Shown here: positions 23,996-34,449 of the stretch, one piece after another | How positions within the stretch are numbered: the first letter of the stretch is position 1 | Layout of the letters: each line of letters begins with the position of its first letter | Source: Chionoecetes opilio | Taxonomy: Eukaryota > Arthropoda > Malacostraca > Decapoda > Majidae | Assembly: GCA_016584305.1 (NCBI GenBank) | Contig: JACEEZ010022522.1 | Location: 37,501-101,500 of the forward strand | Length of the DNA: 64,000 nucleotides | Direction of reading: 5' to 3' | Notes under the pieces: generated by a model | What the model was told of the DNA's origin: nothing | Seen by the model: only the letters and a program-made list of their open reading frames with translations | The model's database searches: none | Program-made: the position numbers and the translations under genes

Positions 23996-24600
23996 CGCCA
24001 TCATGATACTGTTGCCGGCTGCCAGATGTAGGGCTGACAGTCCTGTACACTACACCTGTACAGTACTGTATTTTTATTGTGTATTTTTACCGTATTTATT
24101 TTTTTACATGATTTATCTTATGTTTATTGATATTTATATGACTTAGAAATTTTCTATATTCACCTAGAATTTATTTTGTAATTTTTAATATGGGTGTATA
24201 TGAGGCACCCCGCGGCAGAAGAGTACTAAGTGCCACCGGGGCCAAAAATGAGATTTTTACATCGACAGAGATCTCTATTCCCGCTCTACAGGATGGTGGA
24301 GTTAGCATCCTTCTTCGACATTTCCATAAGGTCGAAAGTCCTATTGTTTACAAATTGATTTTCTGCTTCGATTACTTGGAACACATTCAGGCAGGGAGGG
24401 CCGTGGCAGAAGGGTACTATCTCCACAACGCGCTCAACCAGCCAATGGGAGACGAGACGCACTCCGTGACGTCAGAGCGTTGAGCCATTGAGAGCGTCGG
24501 ATCGCCACCACTGCCGCCTAAGCCCCGCCTTCCTTCCCTCCCAACGCAGAGAAAGCAACGAGTGCTTTCTCTGGATTTACGTATTACTTTCGCCATTATC

Positions 24601-24976
24601 ATGGATTATTCCAGCAGTGACAATAGTGCCAGTGAAAATCCTCCTGTGTTTGGCGTTCCGTGAGGGCTACCTACTGAAGTCAGACTACGAGGCTGACAGC
24701 GAGAACATCACCGAGGTCAGACTGCAGAAGGGACTGGCAGCCTGGTCCCGTAAGGTGTTTGACCTCTCTGTCCCCCGCCTCCCCAAGCACGACAGCCGCC
24801 CCTTAGCCCTCAAAAAGGAAAAAGTGCGTGACCTTCAGTACCTCCTCGACCTCATGCCTGTCAACAAACAAACCTTCTACAACAACATAATCGACGCACA
24901 CACAGTTGGCCTAACCGAAGACGTCCCACCTGACGAGGACCCCGTTGACCTGGACGAGCTGTTGGAGTACGAGTAA
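24601..24976 (+). CDS. Unrecognised ORF of the nested element, probably frameshifted
   Basis: A plausible start at 24601 gives MDYSSSDNSASENPP but reads into a stop at 24659-24661. The adjacent frame then runs from about 24657 to TAA at 24974-24976. That frame contains SDYEADSENITEVRLQKG, a basic LALKKEKVRDLQYLLDLM helix, and a strongly acidic C-terminus DVPPDEDPVDLDELLEYE. Codon use and charge pattern look protein-like, and a single frameshift joins the two parts in concept. I do not recognise the family; it may be the tail of a transposon-encoded protein or a captured host fragment. No catalytic motif was seen. Confidence 0.4.
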
Positions 24977-25130
24977 AGGCATGGAGGGTGGGGTGGAAGG
25001 GTTGAGGGGAAGGGAGAGGGGCGGGGGAAATAAAAGTGGAAGTCAAGACTAGGCTGTCTGCGCATGGATGGGTGAATAGAAAGAAAATAAATAAGTACCA
25101 ATAATAATTTGTGATTCTAATTCTTTCTAC

Positions 25131-25167
25131 ATCAAATAAAAGCTGAGATCCTCAGCTTTTATTTGAT
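25131..25167. repeat. Perfect 17-bp hairpin with AATAAA in both arms
   Basis: ATCAAATAAAAGCTGAG, loop ATC, then its exact inverse. It lies about 155 bp after the ORF stop at 24976. The AATAAA in each arm could serve as a polyadenylation signal for either strand. Confidence 0.85.
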
Positions 25168-25380
25168 ATACAACACTTCATTCTAACTCAATCAGTTCTT
25201 GAGATAGTCATTCCCAAACATTCCCAATCTTTAACTGCGTTTTCTGACGAATATTGATTTTGTCCCATAGTACCCTTCTGCCGCAGGGCGCCTTATATAA
25301 TCCCCCCCATTATTCGGATCCTTGCATTACTCGGACCACTCCTTGGCCCAATTAGTCCGGATATGAGAGGTTTTACTGTA

Positions 25381-26137
25381 CACACAATCCTCGTTTTCCC
25401 AGACCTCCATTTCCCGGATATCGGATTTACCAGTCAAAATCCGAGGTCCGGGGATATGTCAGAGTCCCGGACAAATGCCTGGTCCAGTCTGTAAATCGAC
25501 AAAGTTGTCCGGCGGTCCGAGCGTCTCCTGTCACCCCTGGTCAGTGTCCGCGCCTCCCGCCAGGTGGCAGCATGCTCAGCCGTCGTATTGTTTACATTTG
25601 GGTACACGACACTCATGGTTCACCTGCACCGCCTCCGTCAGTCCCCTGACCCCCACTGCCCCTGTTGCAGGAACGTCTCTGAGACTATTGAACACTTTCT
25701 GCTGCAGTGTCCGCGCTTCCACTCCCACCATGTAGTGCTACGCTCTCAACTCCTAACCCTGAATGTCGCCACTTGTGACCTGCCGACCCTGCTGGCGGCG
25801 GCTGGCGTCCACTCCTACCGGCAAAACGTTGTCATCCGCCTCACCTGTGCCTTCCTGAGGAAGACAGGTCAACTACATCGCCTATAATAGCATCATAGGA
25901 CATCACCAGAGGTCATAGTGTTCCCCAAGGGATCCTCGCAGCCGTAAAAACAACAACAAAGTGACAAAAAAGTCTGCGGCGGGGTAGTTGATATTGGCAG
26001 TTGCCGGACAATAAATACTAGAGTAGGATAAACGTCCGGGGGTTGATAATGGCCTCGGACTGTTGCGGTTCCCGGACGTTTGCGGTTCTCGGACCAGTGC
26101 TCCCCCCCTAATAGTCCGGGAAAACAAGGGTTGTGTG
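25381..26137. mobile_element. 757-bp TIR element abutting the previous one at a shared TA
   Basis: Left end CACACAATCCTCGTTTTCCC; the right end is the inverse (GGGAAAACAAGGGTTGTGTG, to 26137). TA at 25379-25380 serves both this element and the one ending at 25378; the other flank is TA 26138-26139. Internal CCGGA words recur. The middle is LINE-derived. Confidence 0.8.
25564..25887 (+). pseudogene. C-terminal zinc-knuckle fragment of a non-LTR retrotransposon
   Basis: The frame encodes CPCCRNVSETIEHFLLQCPR, the C-x2-C-x8-H-x4-C signature found at the end of many LINE ORF2 proteins, followed by a short tail to a stop at 25885-25887. Reverse transcriptase and endonuclease are absent. It has been carried inside, or has formed, the 757-bp TIR element. 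Confidence 0.7.
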
Positions 26138-26139
26138 TA

Positions 26140-27124
26140 ATATTAGCTGATGAAGTTATGGCAAAAATAACGTGCTATTTTCACCGTCGTCCTAATTTCA
26201 TCCGTGGGCAGCCGGGCACTGTATTTATGAAAACTACAAAGAATAACCTTTCTGGGAAAGGTAACAGTAAAATTTGTTTTTCTTAGATCACAAAATTGGA
26301 AGATACAAAAGTAAAAGTATACTCATACTTCTCATCCTGTAAAAAAACAAAAATTGAAACCATACTTTAATTGAAATGCCTATGAACAGTCACCAGCTTT
26401 GATGCCTTTTCCTTACCTTAGTGGCTCCTGATGTTTGAGTGAACAAAACACTTGTATTTTTTGAGTGTTGAAAAAATCCTCTCCACCCTTGATAATGATT
26501 CCACTGCCGTAAATAAGTGCTTAGGAACATCCATTAAATTTTCTTTAAAATCCTTAGCAAAATACTGCCACCATGCAAGGGGTGCGAGTGATTCCACAAC
26601 ATTTTTGCCAAAATATTGTTATTTAAACGGTACACTTCTCCCATGGGAAAGTACTAATTGGGGGTAATATATATGTGGTAGTTTCAATCCTTGCTACCAG
26701 CTTTAACTTTAATCTTTCATAGTGATCAACTTGGTAAACAAGCCTTCAGTTTTATCCACTGATCCAGAACAGTTAGTTCAGTATCCAACCTATAGATGCA
26801 ACTTACATTGTAACAGTGTTGACCTTTTCTTGGCCTGTACACCAGTTTATTCTGATGTTTTTTCTCTCCATTGGGCTCATCTGATCATAATTTGACTTCC
26901 ATATCGCTGTAGTGCTACCTTTTACCCAATCAAAGTGATCCTTCATCTGGCATCTAAGTAAGAGTATGCACTGCCACTGCCTCACTACAGCCTCTCTATC
27001 ACAGCTACTCACTCACCTCCAAGCCTCACCAATTCTTTCAAGATTTTCCACTATTTTTGGTCACTGTTTTGAGATTTTTTTTCTTCCGTGTATACTTTGC
27101 GTCCTTGAATGCTTTCCAACACAT
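26140..27124. other. Unassigned intron 1 sequence
   Basis: No exon, RNA gene or recognisable repeat was seen between the TIR element and the SINE. Confidence 0.5.
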
Positions 27125-27290
27125 TTGGGGAGGCATTGGCCAAGTGGTTAGCGTCTTGGAGGGGGGAGCTCGATGTTCCGAGTTCTAATCCTGCCGGGGG
27201 CAACTCTTTTGACCATCTTTAACACGGTGGATAAGAGCCTGATAGTTGTGAACACAAGGTCCCGAGTTCAATTAATTATCATAGAAGTAC
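27125..27290 (+). mobile_element. tRNA-derived SINE (truncated)
   Basis: Box A-like TGGCCAAGTGG (27139) and a degenerate box B (GAGTTCTAATCC, 27180) are followed by a segment shared with the fuller copy at 56507-56943, including a second ACAAGGTCCCGAGTTCAA block. The 3' part is missing. The tRNA fold is not maintained. Confidence 0.7.
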
Positions 27291-27544
27291 GTAGTTAGCA
27301 TTTCAAGTTTACAAAAAAAAATGTATATTAAAAAACATAAAGGTCACAGATTATATATATATATATTATTTATCTTGGGCTAGAATTGTTGTTCATGGTG
27401 TCCCTAATTATGATATAAATATCATAACCTTAACCCAATAAATAAATTTAAAAAAATTTAAACCGACCCCTACTCTTAAGAGAAGAACACTAACCATCTA
27501 CATTAGCTAAAGGTTGGATGTCATGAACCCTCTAGAAGTCCTGT

Positions 27545-27602
27545 GTGGGTTTTACAGGCGAGGCATCTGACCCGTCTTCTTCAGGAAGGCGCAGGTGACC
27601 TA
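27545..27602 (-). repeat. Inverted fragment of the LINE tail
   Basis: The reverse complement reads GGTCACCTGCGCCTTCCTGA then AGAAGACGGGTCAG, matching 23848-23883 and 25836-25871. Confidence 0.6.
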
Positions 27603-27609
27603 GATGATA

Positions 27610-27794
27610 GTGTGCCGTCATGAGGGGTCTATGCCTGGCAGTGTGCCATCATGAGGGGTCTATGCCTGGCAGTGTGCCATCATGAGGGGTCTATGCCTGG
27701 CAGTGTGCAGTCATGAGGGGTCTATGCCTGGCAGTGTGCCGTCATGAGGGGAGTATGCCTGGCAGTGTGCAGTCATGAGGGGAGTATGCCCGCC
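27610..27794. repeat. 31-bp minisatellite, about six copies
   Basis: The unit begins GTGTGCCGTCATGAGGGGTC and ends TATGCCTGGCA. Units start at 27610, 27641, 27672, 27703, 27734 and 27765 (last truncated). Variation is limited to CC/CA after GTGTG and to TCT/AGT before ATGCC. It directly follows the inverted LINE tail. Confidence 0.95.
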
Positions 27795-28381
27795 ACCAGC
27801 GGCAGGGTAGGCAGGCCAAAGGGGGTGATGTTTTTATGATTTCCTAACACGTTTAGGAGCAAGCTGAAATATTTGATCTGTTCTTTGTTGAATGCTTGCT
27901 GTGGAGGGTTCATTAAAATCATTCAGGGTAAAGAAGTGGAGCCAATAGCATGGTTAGTGATGCTATGTCTGCACATTGCTACAGCTGCTCAGGATTCAAC
28001 TTTTTTTTTCATATTCTGGAAAAAAGTAGATAGTAAATGGTGATTCTGGTGTTCTTATATCTTTATTGTTCTCCATTATAAGTTTGTAAATGTTTTGTAT
28101 TTTCATTATAAGTTTCATGTTATGAAAAGGTGTATGATGATTTGAGCTGAAAAATGTCAAACCATATGTGGATCATCAGTCAAGTTATACCTGCCAATTG
28201 TATTTTCCATTACGTATTCACTTTACATTAGTCTATTTTGCATTTGGTAACACTTTTTTTTGGCCCAATTACTCGCCAAATGAAAGAGCACTGTACTTCG
28301 AAGTAGTTATATACAGAGGTAGTCATTATTAATTTATAAAGCCCAGTTATATACTCCTCCAATGTGATATCTGATTTGCAG

Positions 28382-28573
28382 TTCAGCTGCTGGTAGAATT
28401 GGGAGTCAGCATAAATCAAGGAGATTCTGTAGGTTTGACTCCACTTCACATCGCCTGCACACATGGCTATCCTAACTTGGTGAGACTTCTCCTGAAGGCA
28501 CGTGCAAATGTGAATGCACGCACTCTCCAAAGCCGCACTCCTCTTCATTTGTCAGCAATGAGAGGCAATCAAG
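28382..28573 (+). CDS. ASB-like protein, exon 2
   Basis: Acceptor TTTGCAG (ends 28381), donor CAAG|GTAAAT (exon end 28573). Phase 1 on both sides keeps the frame from exon 1 and into exon 3. It encodes residues 62-125: the end of ankyrin repeat 2, a textbook repeat 3 with GLTPLHIACTHGYPNLVRLL, and the start of repeat 4 (TPLHLSAMRGN). The preceding intron is 7.1 kb and full of DNA transposons; the next is 1.8 kb and holds a Tc1 palindrome inside a LINE fragment. No stop or frameshift was seen, so the gene looks intact. Confidence 0.88.
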
Positions 28574-28679
28574 GTAAATGATGAATTTATAAATGTTTAT
28601 TATTTGAGGATCCTGCTGCAATTTGTGTCTTATGTAGTTTCCATCCTTCTTTCTGTTAACTTCAGATTTTCCCATAATA

Positions 28680-28995
28680 TCTTATGAGGTTAGAGAGCCG
28701 ATGATATGCTTCCAACTATCTATCCATTGCCTCAACTTCTTCAATGCTGCCAGATCCTCTTCAACACACTGCCTCCATGTCTTCCTTGGCCTGCCCGGTA
28801 AACTGCGACCTGGCACTTTCACTCCAACAGCTCTCCCCAATGCCTCACCACATTCTCTCCTCTTAACGTGCCCAAACCACTTCCAATCGCCTTACTTTCA
28901 GCACTGTACTCAATTCCTTCAATCCACATTTTCTTGCTACTTCTTCACTGGACACTTCATCTCTCAAAGTGATCCCAGTCATATACATCTACATA
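28680..28995 (-). pseudogene. Non-LTR retrotransposon C-terminus, 3' part of a split copy
   Basis: The minus-strand translation contains LPGRPRKTWRQCVEEDLAAL and IIGSLTS at the end, as in the copy at 55049-55668. The 5' continuation (LINKSIPLKNRGRVFEACIR, RRMLRY) lies at 30035-30250, beyond an inserted 1-kb palindrome. It is in intron 2 of the ASB-like gene, antisense to it, 5' truncated and non-functional. Confidence 0.75.
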
Positions 28996-30034
28996 CACAG
29001 CGCGCCAAAGCATTGTTCGCGACATCATAACACAGCGCTTCCATACGGGAATTCAGAAAATGTACTCTATGGCAGCCTACTGACTTCCGAGAGAGATATC
29101 TTACATATGGCAGCTTGTTTAAGGCACGGGCAGTCCATCAAGACCGTTGAGGAATGTTCAGATGCCACTTGTCAATTATAGATGAAGCATTTCAAAAAGT
29201 ATCGCCTTCCTTCCCGCGAGTAATTTGAACAGACGCGCATTGGTATGTCTATCATTATTTTCATAATGAGTGGCAAGAAAGACCTAACAAAAGAGCAAAT
29301 TAAAGTTATTGTATCTCTACACAAGGCAGAGAGGCCAGTGGAAGAAATATCAAGGATTGTGGATGTTACGAGGAGATGAGTGCATAAGTGGGTGGAAAGT
29401 TTCACGGTGAGTTGCATCGTCGCGACAGCCGCGACACCAGAACATTATAAGTGGCCAGGGTGAGGATGTAAAAGTCATATCGCAATATTTTTCTTGCTCT
29501 TAATTGAGGATGGGCATCCACTTGACATTTCATGACATTTAGGGTGCTTGCTGATGTTTTACACCCTCGCCCTGGCCACTTATAATGTTCTGGTGTCGCG
29601 GCTGTCGCGACGATGCAACTCACCGTGAAACTTTCCACCCACTTATGCACTCATCTCCTCGTAACATCCACAATCCTTGATATTTCTTCCACTGGCCTCT
29701 CTGCCTTGTGTAGAGATACAATAACTTTAATTTGCTCTTTTGTTAGGTCTTTCTTGCCACTCATTATGAAAATAATGATAGACATACCAATGCGCGTCTG
29801 TTCAAATTACTCGCGGGAAGGAAGGCGATACTTTTTGAAATGCTTCATCTATAATTGACAAGTGGCATCTGAACATTCCTCAACGGTCTTGATGGACTGC
29901 CCGTGCCTTAAACAAGCTGCCATATGTAAGATATCTCTCTTGGAAGTCAGTAGGCTGCCATAGAGTACATTTTCTGAATTCCCGTATGGAAGCGCTGTGT
30001 TATGATGTCGCGAACAATGCTTTGGCGCGCTGTG
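28996..30034. mobile_element. Tc1/mariner-derived palindromic element, TA flanks
   Basis: Ends CACAGCGCGCCAAAGCATTG and its inverse are flanked by TA (28994-95, 30035-36). The arms of about 480 bp are separated by about 80 bp of unique sequence near 29481-29560. Each arm carries the start of the same Tc1-like helix-turn-helix protein (MSGKKDLTKEQIKVIVSLHK at 29268 on +, and the mirror on -), with in-frame stops. The arms differ at several positions, for example GGGTGAGGATG versus GGGCGAGGGTG. The element has split a LINE. Confidence 0.9.
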
Positions 30035-30270
30035 TACAATGTATCTCAACATTCTCCGATCATAACCAACCAACACCTCCAACTTCTTCATCAAAGCACA
30101 TGTCTCAGAACCATACGGCAATACTGATCTTATACATGCTTCAAATACTCTTCCTCTGTTTTTCAGTGGAATACTTTTGTTTATCAGCACTCAGCAGTCC
30201 TACTATCTCTCCACTTCATCCATGTAGTTGCTACCCATGTTCTTACTGCTCTCTCCACTCCACCCTCGCT
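30035..30270 (-). pseudogene. Non-LTR retrotransposon C-terminus, 5' part of the split copy
   Basis: The minus-strand frame 30190-30050 encodes LINKSIPLKNRGRVFEACIR and YDRRMLRY, continuous in family alignment with 28680-28985 once the palindrome is removed. Confidence 0.75.
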
Positions 30271-30381
30271 ATCTAACATGTCACCAAGATGACAAAATTG
30301 TTTACAACCTAAGTTGTCATAATTGTGTAATATATATTTAGTTTTAAATACTGAATTCAAATGCGAGTCTCTCTTCTACAG

Positions 30382-31157
30382 CTATAGTGGGAATGTTATT
30401 ATCACATGGAGCAAATGTGAATGTCATTGATGAAGATGGCCGCACACCACTACACTACGCTGTTTCTTCAGCCAATTCTGAAATTGCTGATCTTCTATTG
30501 GCAACCCAAGCATGTGCCACGCAGGCAGACATCCATGGCAATACGGTGCTACACTACGCTGTTGATGTGAATGGTGTAAAAGCCCCTACTGTGAAGAGAC
30601 TATCCAGGGCATTCCCTGGGGCTGTTTTGATTTCAAACTGTGGTATGGAAACACCATTGCACATTGTTGTCAGGAGTGGTCGCCATGATGCAGAGGACAT
30701 ACTTCAAGCGATCCTAGTAGTTGCCACCAAAGTTGCTTTAAACGCCCAGAGTTCTCTAGGCCACACACCTCTACACATAGCTGTTTTGGAGCATCGCCTT
30801 AAACTCTTGCAACTGCTCCTTACTGTTGGGGCTGACACCAACACAGAAGACCACCTGGGACATACACCTTTAATGTCAGCAGCCAGGGATGAAAGGCTAG
30901 GTGCTGTGGCTTTACTGGTGGCTGCTGGAGCTCGCACCAAGCAGCTGATACAGGGTGGTGTTGTAGAAAGTGAGATACACAATATGGGGATTCGTATGAT
31001 TCTTGAGGAAGCCACACGACAACCACCACGACTCTCAGGACTATGTAGGCGGGCTATCTCCGTCTATCTTGGTCCTGCTGCTCTTCAAACCCTAGAAAAA
31101 GCTACTTTGCCCAATGTATGGCACGATTTTCTTACTTTCCAGTCAGTTAGTATTTAG
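30382..31157 (+). CDS. ASB-like protein, exon 3 with SOCS box
   Basis: Acceptor CTTCTACAG ends at 30381; the stop TAG is at 31155-31157. It encodes residues 126-383. Ankyrin repeats 4-9 are clear: GRTPLHYAVSS, GNTVLHYAV, ETPLHIVVRSG, GHTPLHIAVLEH, GHTPLMSAARDE. The last 44 residues (340-383) form a SOCS box. The BC box is RLSGLCRRAI, with L-x3-C-x3-I as expected for Elongin C contact. The Cul5 box is weak: TLPNVWHDF lacks the second proline of the usual LPLP, so Cullin choice is uncertain. The 3' UTR is AT-rich; a candidate AATAAA lies far downstream at 32100. Adenylation is not resolved. Confidence 0.9.
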
Positions 31158-31560
31158 ACATTCATGTTATGTTCCTGTGAATGATCATGTCCACCAGGTA
31201 TAGATCTGAACTATCTTATAGCTAATGTTAGTACTGTATGTAATTTATATAAAGGTATGTATAATGTTCAGAGCAATCAAAGCAAGAAAACTTGAATACT
31301 ACACATGTATACAGTATGATGGAGCTATAGAAGCATTTGTTAAATAAGAATTCGATGATACAAAATTAATGAATTCGCACCCCATTTCACAATACAGCCA
31401 ATATCTGGTCAATGATACAACTCTTGCCAATACCTGCCTGCTTATTATCAATACTTATACACGTATGTTACCTATAATTAATTTGATAATTAATTATATT
31501 TATATTATTGTTTGTTTGAATGTCTATTGTCTATCCTTGTTAGAATATAATGCATGTGAT

Positions 31561-31968
31561 CAGGGGCGCAGCTATAAATATATTTCGGGGAGGGGGACAC
31601 AATGACTAGCCACGAGAAATTAAAAAACACACTGCACTTCACCCTGCACGTTTATGCATGGCTAAATCACCCATCATGTCTTCCGTCCTCCCTCCAAACC
31701 ACTAGTCCTCCCGTCCAAATCGTGCAATGTTTAATTAATCTCTTGGTTACATCCATCACACATAATAAAGTAAAGTAAGTTTTATAAAGTATGTGTGTCA
31801 ATAGAAGACTTTCTACTCAGAATTGCATATTCTTTCAGTTCTCCAAACATGTGACATACTGAGTCACCTTGGATTTAACAAGTATTTGACATACAAGATT
31901 TCCAATCTATTCTCAAACACACGGCAAATTTTTTCTAGGCCTCCCCCCTCCCCCTGGCTGCACTACTG
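31561..31968. mobile_element. hAT-type MITE, 408 bp
   Basis: Ends CAGGGGCGCAGC and GCTGCACTACTG are imperfect inverses in the CAG...CTG style of hAT elements. The flanks CATGTGAT (31553-31560) and TATGTGAT (31969-31976) match at 7 of 8 positions. A G-rich block just inside the left end faces a C-rich block inside the right end. Confidence 0.8.
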
Positions 31969-32112
31969 TATGTGATATCTGTGATGTGCCCAGTGGTGTA
32001 CAAGTACAAACCGTGGCATTGTTATTAAAGGAAGTTTAACAAATCTATTTATATTTCATTATCTTTTGTTTATGTAATCTAGGAATTGAATTGAATTTGA
32101 ATAAATGCTTAA

Positions 32113-34346
32113 AAGGGAAAATGTGCCAGACATCAGAAGTCATATGGCACTATGGCAATTGATTGATTTAATGCCAAAAAAGGTGAATGTGCCAGACATC
32201 AGAGGTCATATGGCACTATGGCAAAGCATATAAAGGGGAGGGGTTAAAGAAAAATGGTGAAACGATGAGGGAAGGGGAAAGAACGGAATGTTACAGCAGG
32301 ATGGTTAGATCAGATGTAGGATGTGGATTTGTATGAGGAAGGAGGTTAAATTTTCCAGGGAGAAGGAGGGGGATTCCGGGAGAATGTCCGCAAGACAGGG
32401 AGGTCGGGAAAGGGAGGACAAATGAGGGAAGGAACTGGAACGGGCAGGAGTAAGATGGGGGCAGGATATTAGATGTTGGACAGTGGGAGGAACTTGACAG
32501 GGTGTACAGAGGGTTGGGGAAGAGCGTGACATGAGATAGGAGTGTGTGAGGTTGGTATGGCCTATGCATCAGCGTGCGAGAGCAGTCTCCCAACGTCTAT
32601 TAGAGTGGTAAGGATTTGACCATGGAGATATAGAGGGTTTGATCAGGCAAAGTTTATTGGCAGAGAAAGTGGTCCAGGAGGATTGCCAGCAGTCGAAAAG
32701 GAAAGATTTAAAGGAAGGGTAGTAGTCGGAGGCTGGCAAGTTTGAGAAACGGGGGCATTGGGACACAGTGGCCGAGCGCGCTAAAGAATCAACGCGTTCG
32801 TTGCCAGAGATACCCACGTGACTCGGTACCCAGCAGAAGCATATTGTTTTGTGGCGTACGGATAGGCTGAATAACCAGTCTTGGATCTCCCGAACAAGAG
32901 GGCGAAGTGAGCGAAGGGATAGTACAGGGAGGTCCAGAAGATACGAGCAGTTAGGTTCCACCTGGCATACTCGTAAAGCGAAATCTCGTATAACGAAACA
33001 CATAACTAATGGTAAAATATAGGTTTGGTTCCAGGACCCCATCAATAAAAAACAAAAAAACAAAAACAAATGTTTTTCAAGCTAAAATAAACTATAGCAA
33101 ACACAACAAACACACAGCGCCTATATTACCCACACTGTACTACCTATTCTGTAGAAAAAGCATTCTGCAAGAGAAAATAGCACATAAAATAACATAACTG
33201 CACATTAATTAAACATAAAACATGCATAACAAGCAAAAAAGACGTTGTAATGTAGGGGACGCCGCGTGATACAAGAGAAGGTAGTGTAGCGGTCCCAAGG
33301 TTGGGGCCGCACACCTGGCTAATTACCCCTAAAGGTTAGGCCGCGCCATATGGTTAATTACCCTTCAGGTCACGCCTTGCTAGGGGTGACCTGACTGGGG
33401 TCCCAAGGTTGGGGCTGCACACCTGCTAATTACCCCTAAATGTCAGGCCGCGCCATATGCTTAATTACCCTTCAGGTCACGGCTTGCTAGGGGTGACCTG
33501 ACTGGGGTCAACCAAATCCCCCTTTGTCCAGCCTGGGAGTGGTAGGGCGCGCATTTTGAACTTGATAATTTTACTCACCCTAGTTTGAATGTCATATCAT
33601 TGGATTTTCGATCTCGTATATTGAAAATAGACCCTAATTTACACATCTCGTATCATCGGATTCTCGTATACCAAATGCTCGTATAACGGGACCTCCCTGT
33701 ATAAGAGATAGTATAAGAGAAAGGGAATTGCGGGAATCAGTGAAGATAGTGAAGGAACAGGATGGGTAGAAAAGTATACGTTTCAAGGCGAAGAGGATGG
33801 CGTACAATTCCGCTGTAAGAACAGTGGATTCTGTAGGTAGTTGGTATTGATAGTGAAGAGAGGGGAAGAGGACAGCAAAGCCAGAACCAGAGTGGGATTT
33901 AGAACCGTCGGTGTAGACGTGGGTGCTAGAGGAATGAGTGGAAAGGTGTTCAAGAAAGTGAGAGCGGAGGACAATAGGAGGAATGGTAGACTTGGGAGAG
34001 GTAGTGGGGACAGAAGAACAGATATGGGGGAAGGTATAAGCCATGGAGGGAAGGAATGAACGTAGAAAGGGAGAAGATTTTTGGTAGAGGGGCCGGCCCT
34101 GAAGCCTCTATAAAAGTTGGATTATCATCATTGGCCATGGGGAGCCTGGAGTAAAAGTGGGGGAAATAACCGGTCATCCCCTCAAGACCCCCATGAAGGG
34201 AAAGAGCAAAATTATAAGGGTATACCGTGCCTGTGGCACCCTGAGGCCGTTCATGACTGACCCGAAGCCAGCCTCGTATCCCATCAGCACGGCTCTCACA
34301 CATTAGGAGGAGGTACAAGAGGAGAGATAGAGGGAAGGAGTGAAAA
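32113..34346 (-). pseudogene. RNase H-bearing LINE, copy 1 (split and internally deleted)
   Basis: Read on the minus strand, the RNase H domain starts with VYTDGSKSHSGSGFAV and continues through TAELYAILFALKR and FTDSRNSL (34044-33715). After the insertion at 32925-33699 it resumes with CFCWVPSHVGISGNERVDSL and a C-terminal zinc-finger-like region (PTLCTPCQVPPTVQHL). The 3' end carries the AAGCATATAAAGGGG / GTGCCATATGACC tail block and ends in (CAAT)n on the minus strand at 32153. A shortened second tail lies at 32113-32152. Part of the reverse transcriptase is deleted near 34085. RNase H places it among the I/R1/LOA-like clades. Confidence 0.8.
32925..33699. mobile_element. TA-target TIR element inserted in LINE copy 1
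   Basis: Ends CAGGGAGGTCC...GATACGAGCA and the inverse at 33676-33699; TA at 32923-24 and 33700-01. The empty site is visible in LINE copy 2 (GATTGTATAAGAGAAAGGG, 36481). It has an internal direct duplication of about 110 bp (33292-33400, 33401-33510). The same family is at 59231-59895. Non-coding. Confidence 0.9.
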
Positions 34347-34449
34347 AGGATTGATTGATTGATTTAATGCCTAAAAAGGTGAATGTGCCAGACATCAGAG
34401 GTCATATGGCACTATGGCAAAGCATATAAAGGGGAGGGGTTAAAGAATA

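Larger units (their letters stand above)
24191..25307. mobile_element. Nested TIR element carrying an unrecognised ORF
   Basis: The left end (TATATGAGGCACCCCGCGGC, then AGAAGAGTACTA) is mirrored by TAGTACCCTTCTGCCGCAGG at 25268-25287 and on to about 25307. A partial third copy of the end (GTGGCAGAAGGGTACTA) lies at 24404-24420. The superfamily is not identified and the target duplication is unclear. Confidence 0.6.
23058..25378. mobile_element. Pogo/Tigger-like TIR element, 2.3 kb, TA flanks
   Basis: The left end CAGTAAAACCTCTCGTATTC (23058) is mirrored at the right end (GAGAGGTTTTACTG to 25378). TA flanks both (23056-57, 25379-80). Further inside, TTCGGAC and GTCCGGA words pair. It contains a LINE-derived segment (23840-23990) and a nested TIR element (24191-25307). 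No DDE domain was recognised, so it is a non-autonomous composite. Confidence 0.8.

Noticed and set aside
27610..27794. CRISPR-like array
   Set aside because: Units are contiguous tandem repeats with no unique spacers; a minisatellite in a eukaryotic intron.
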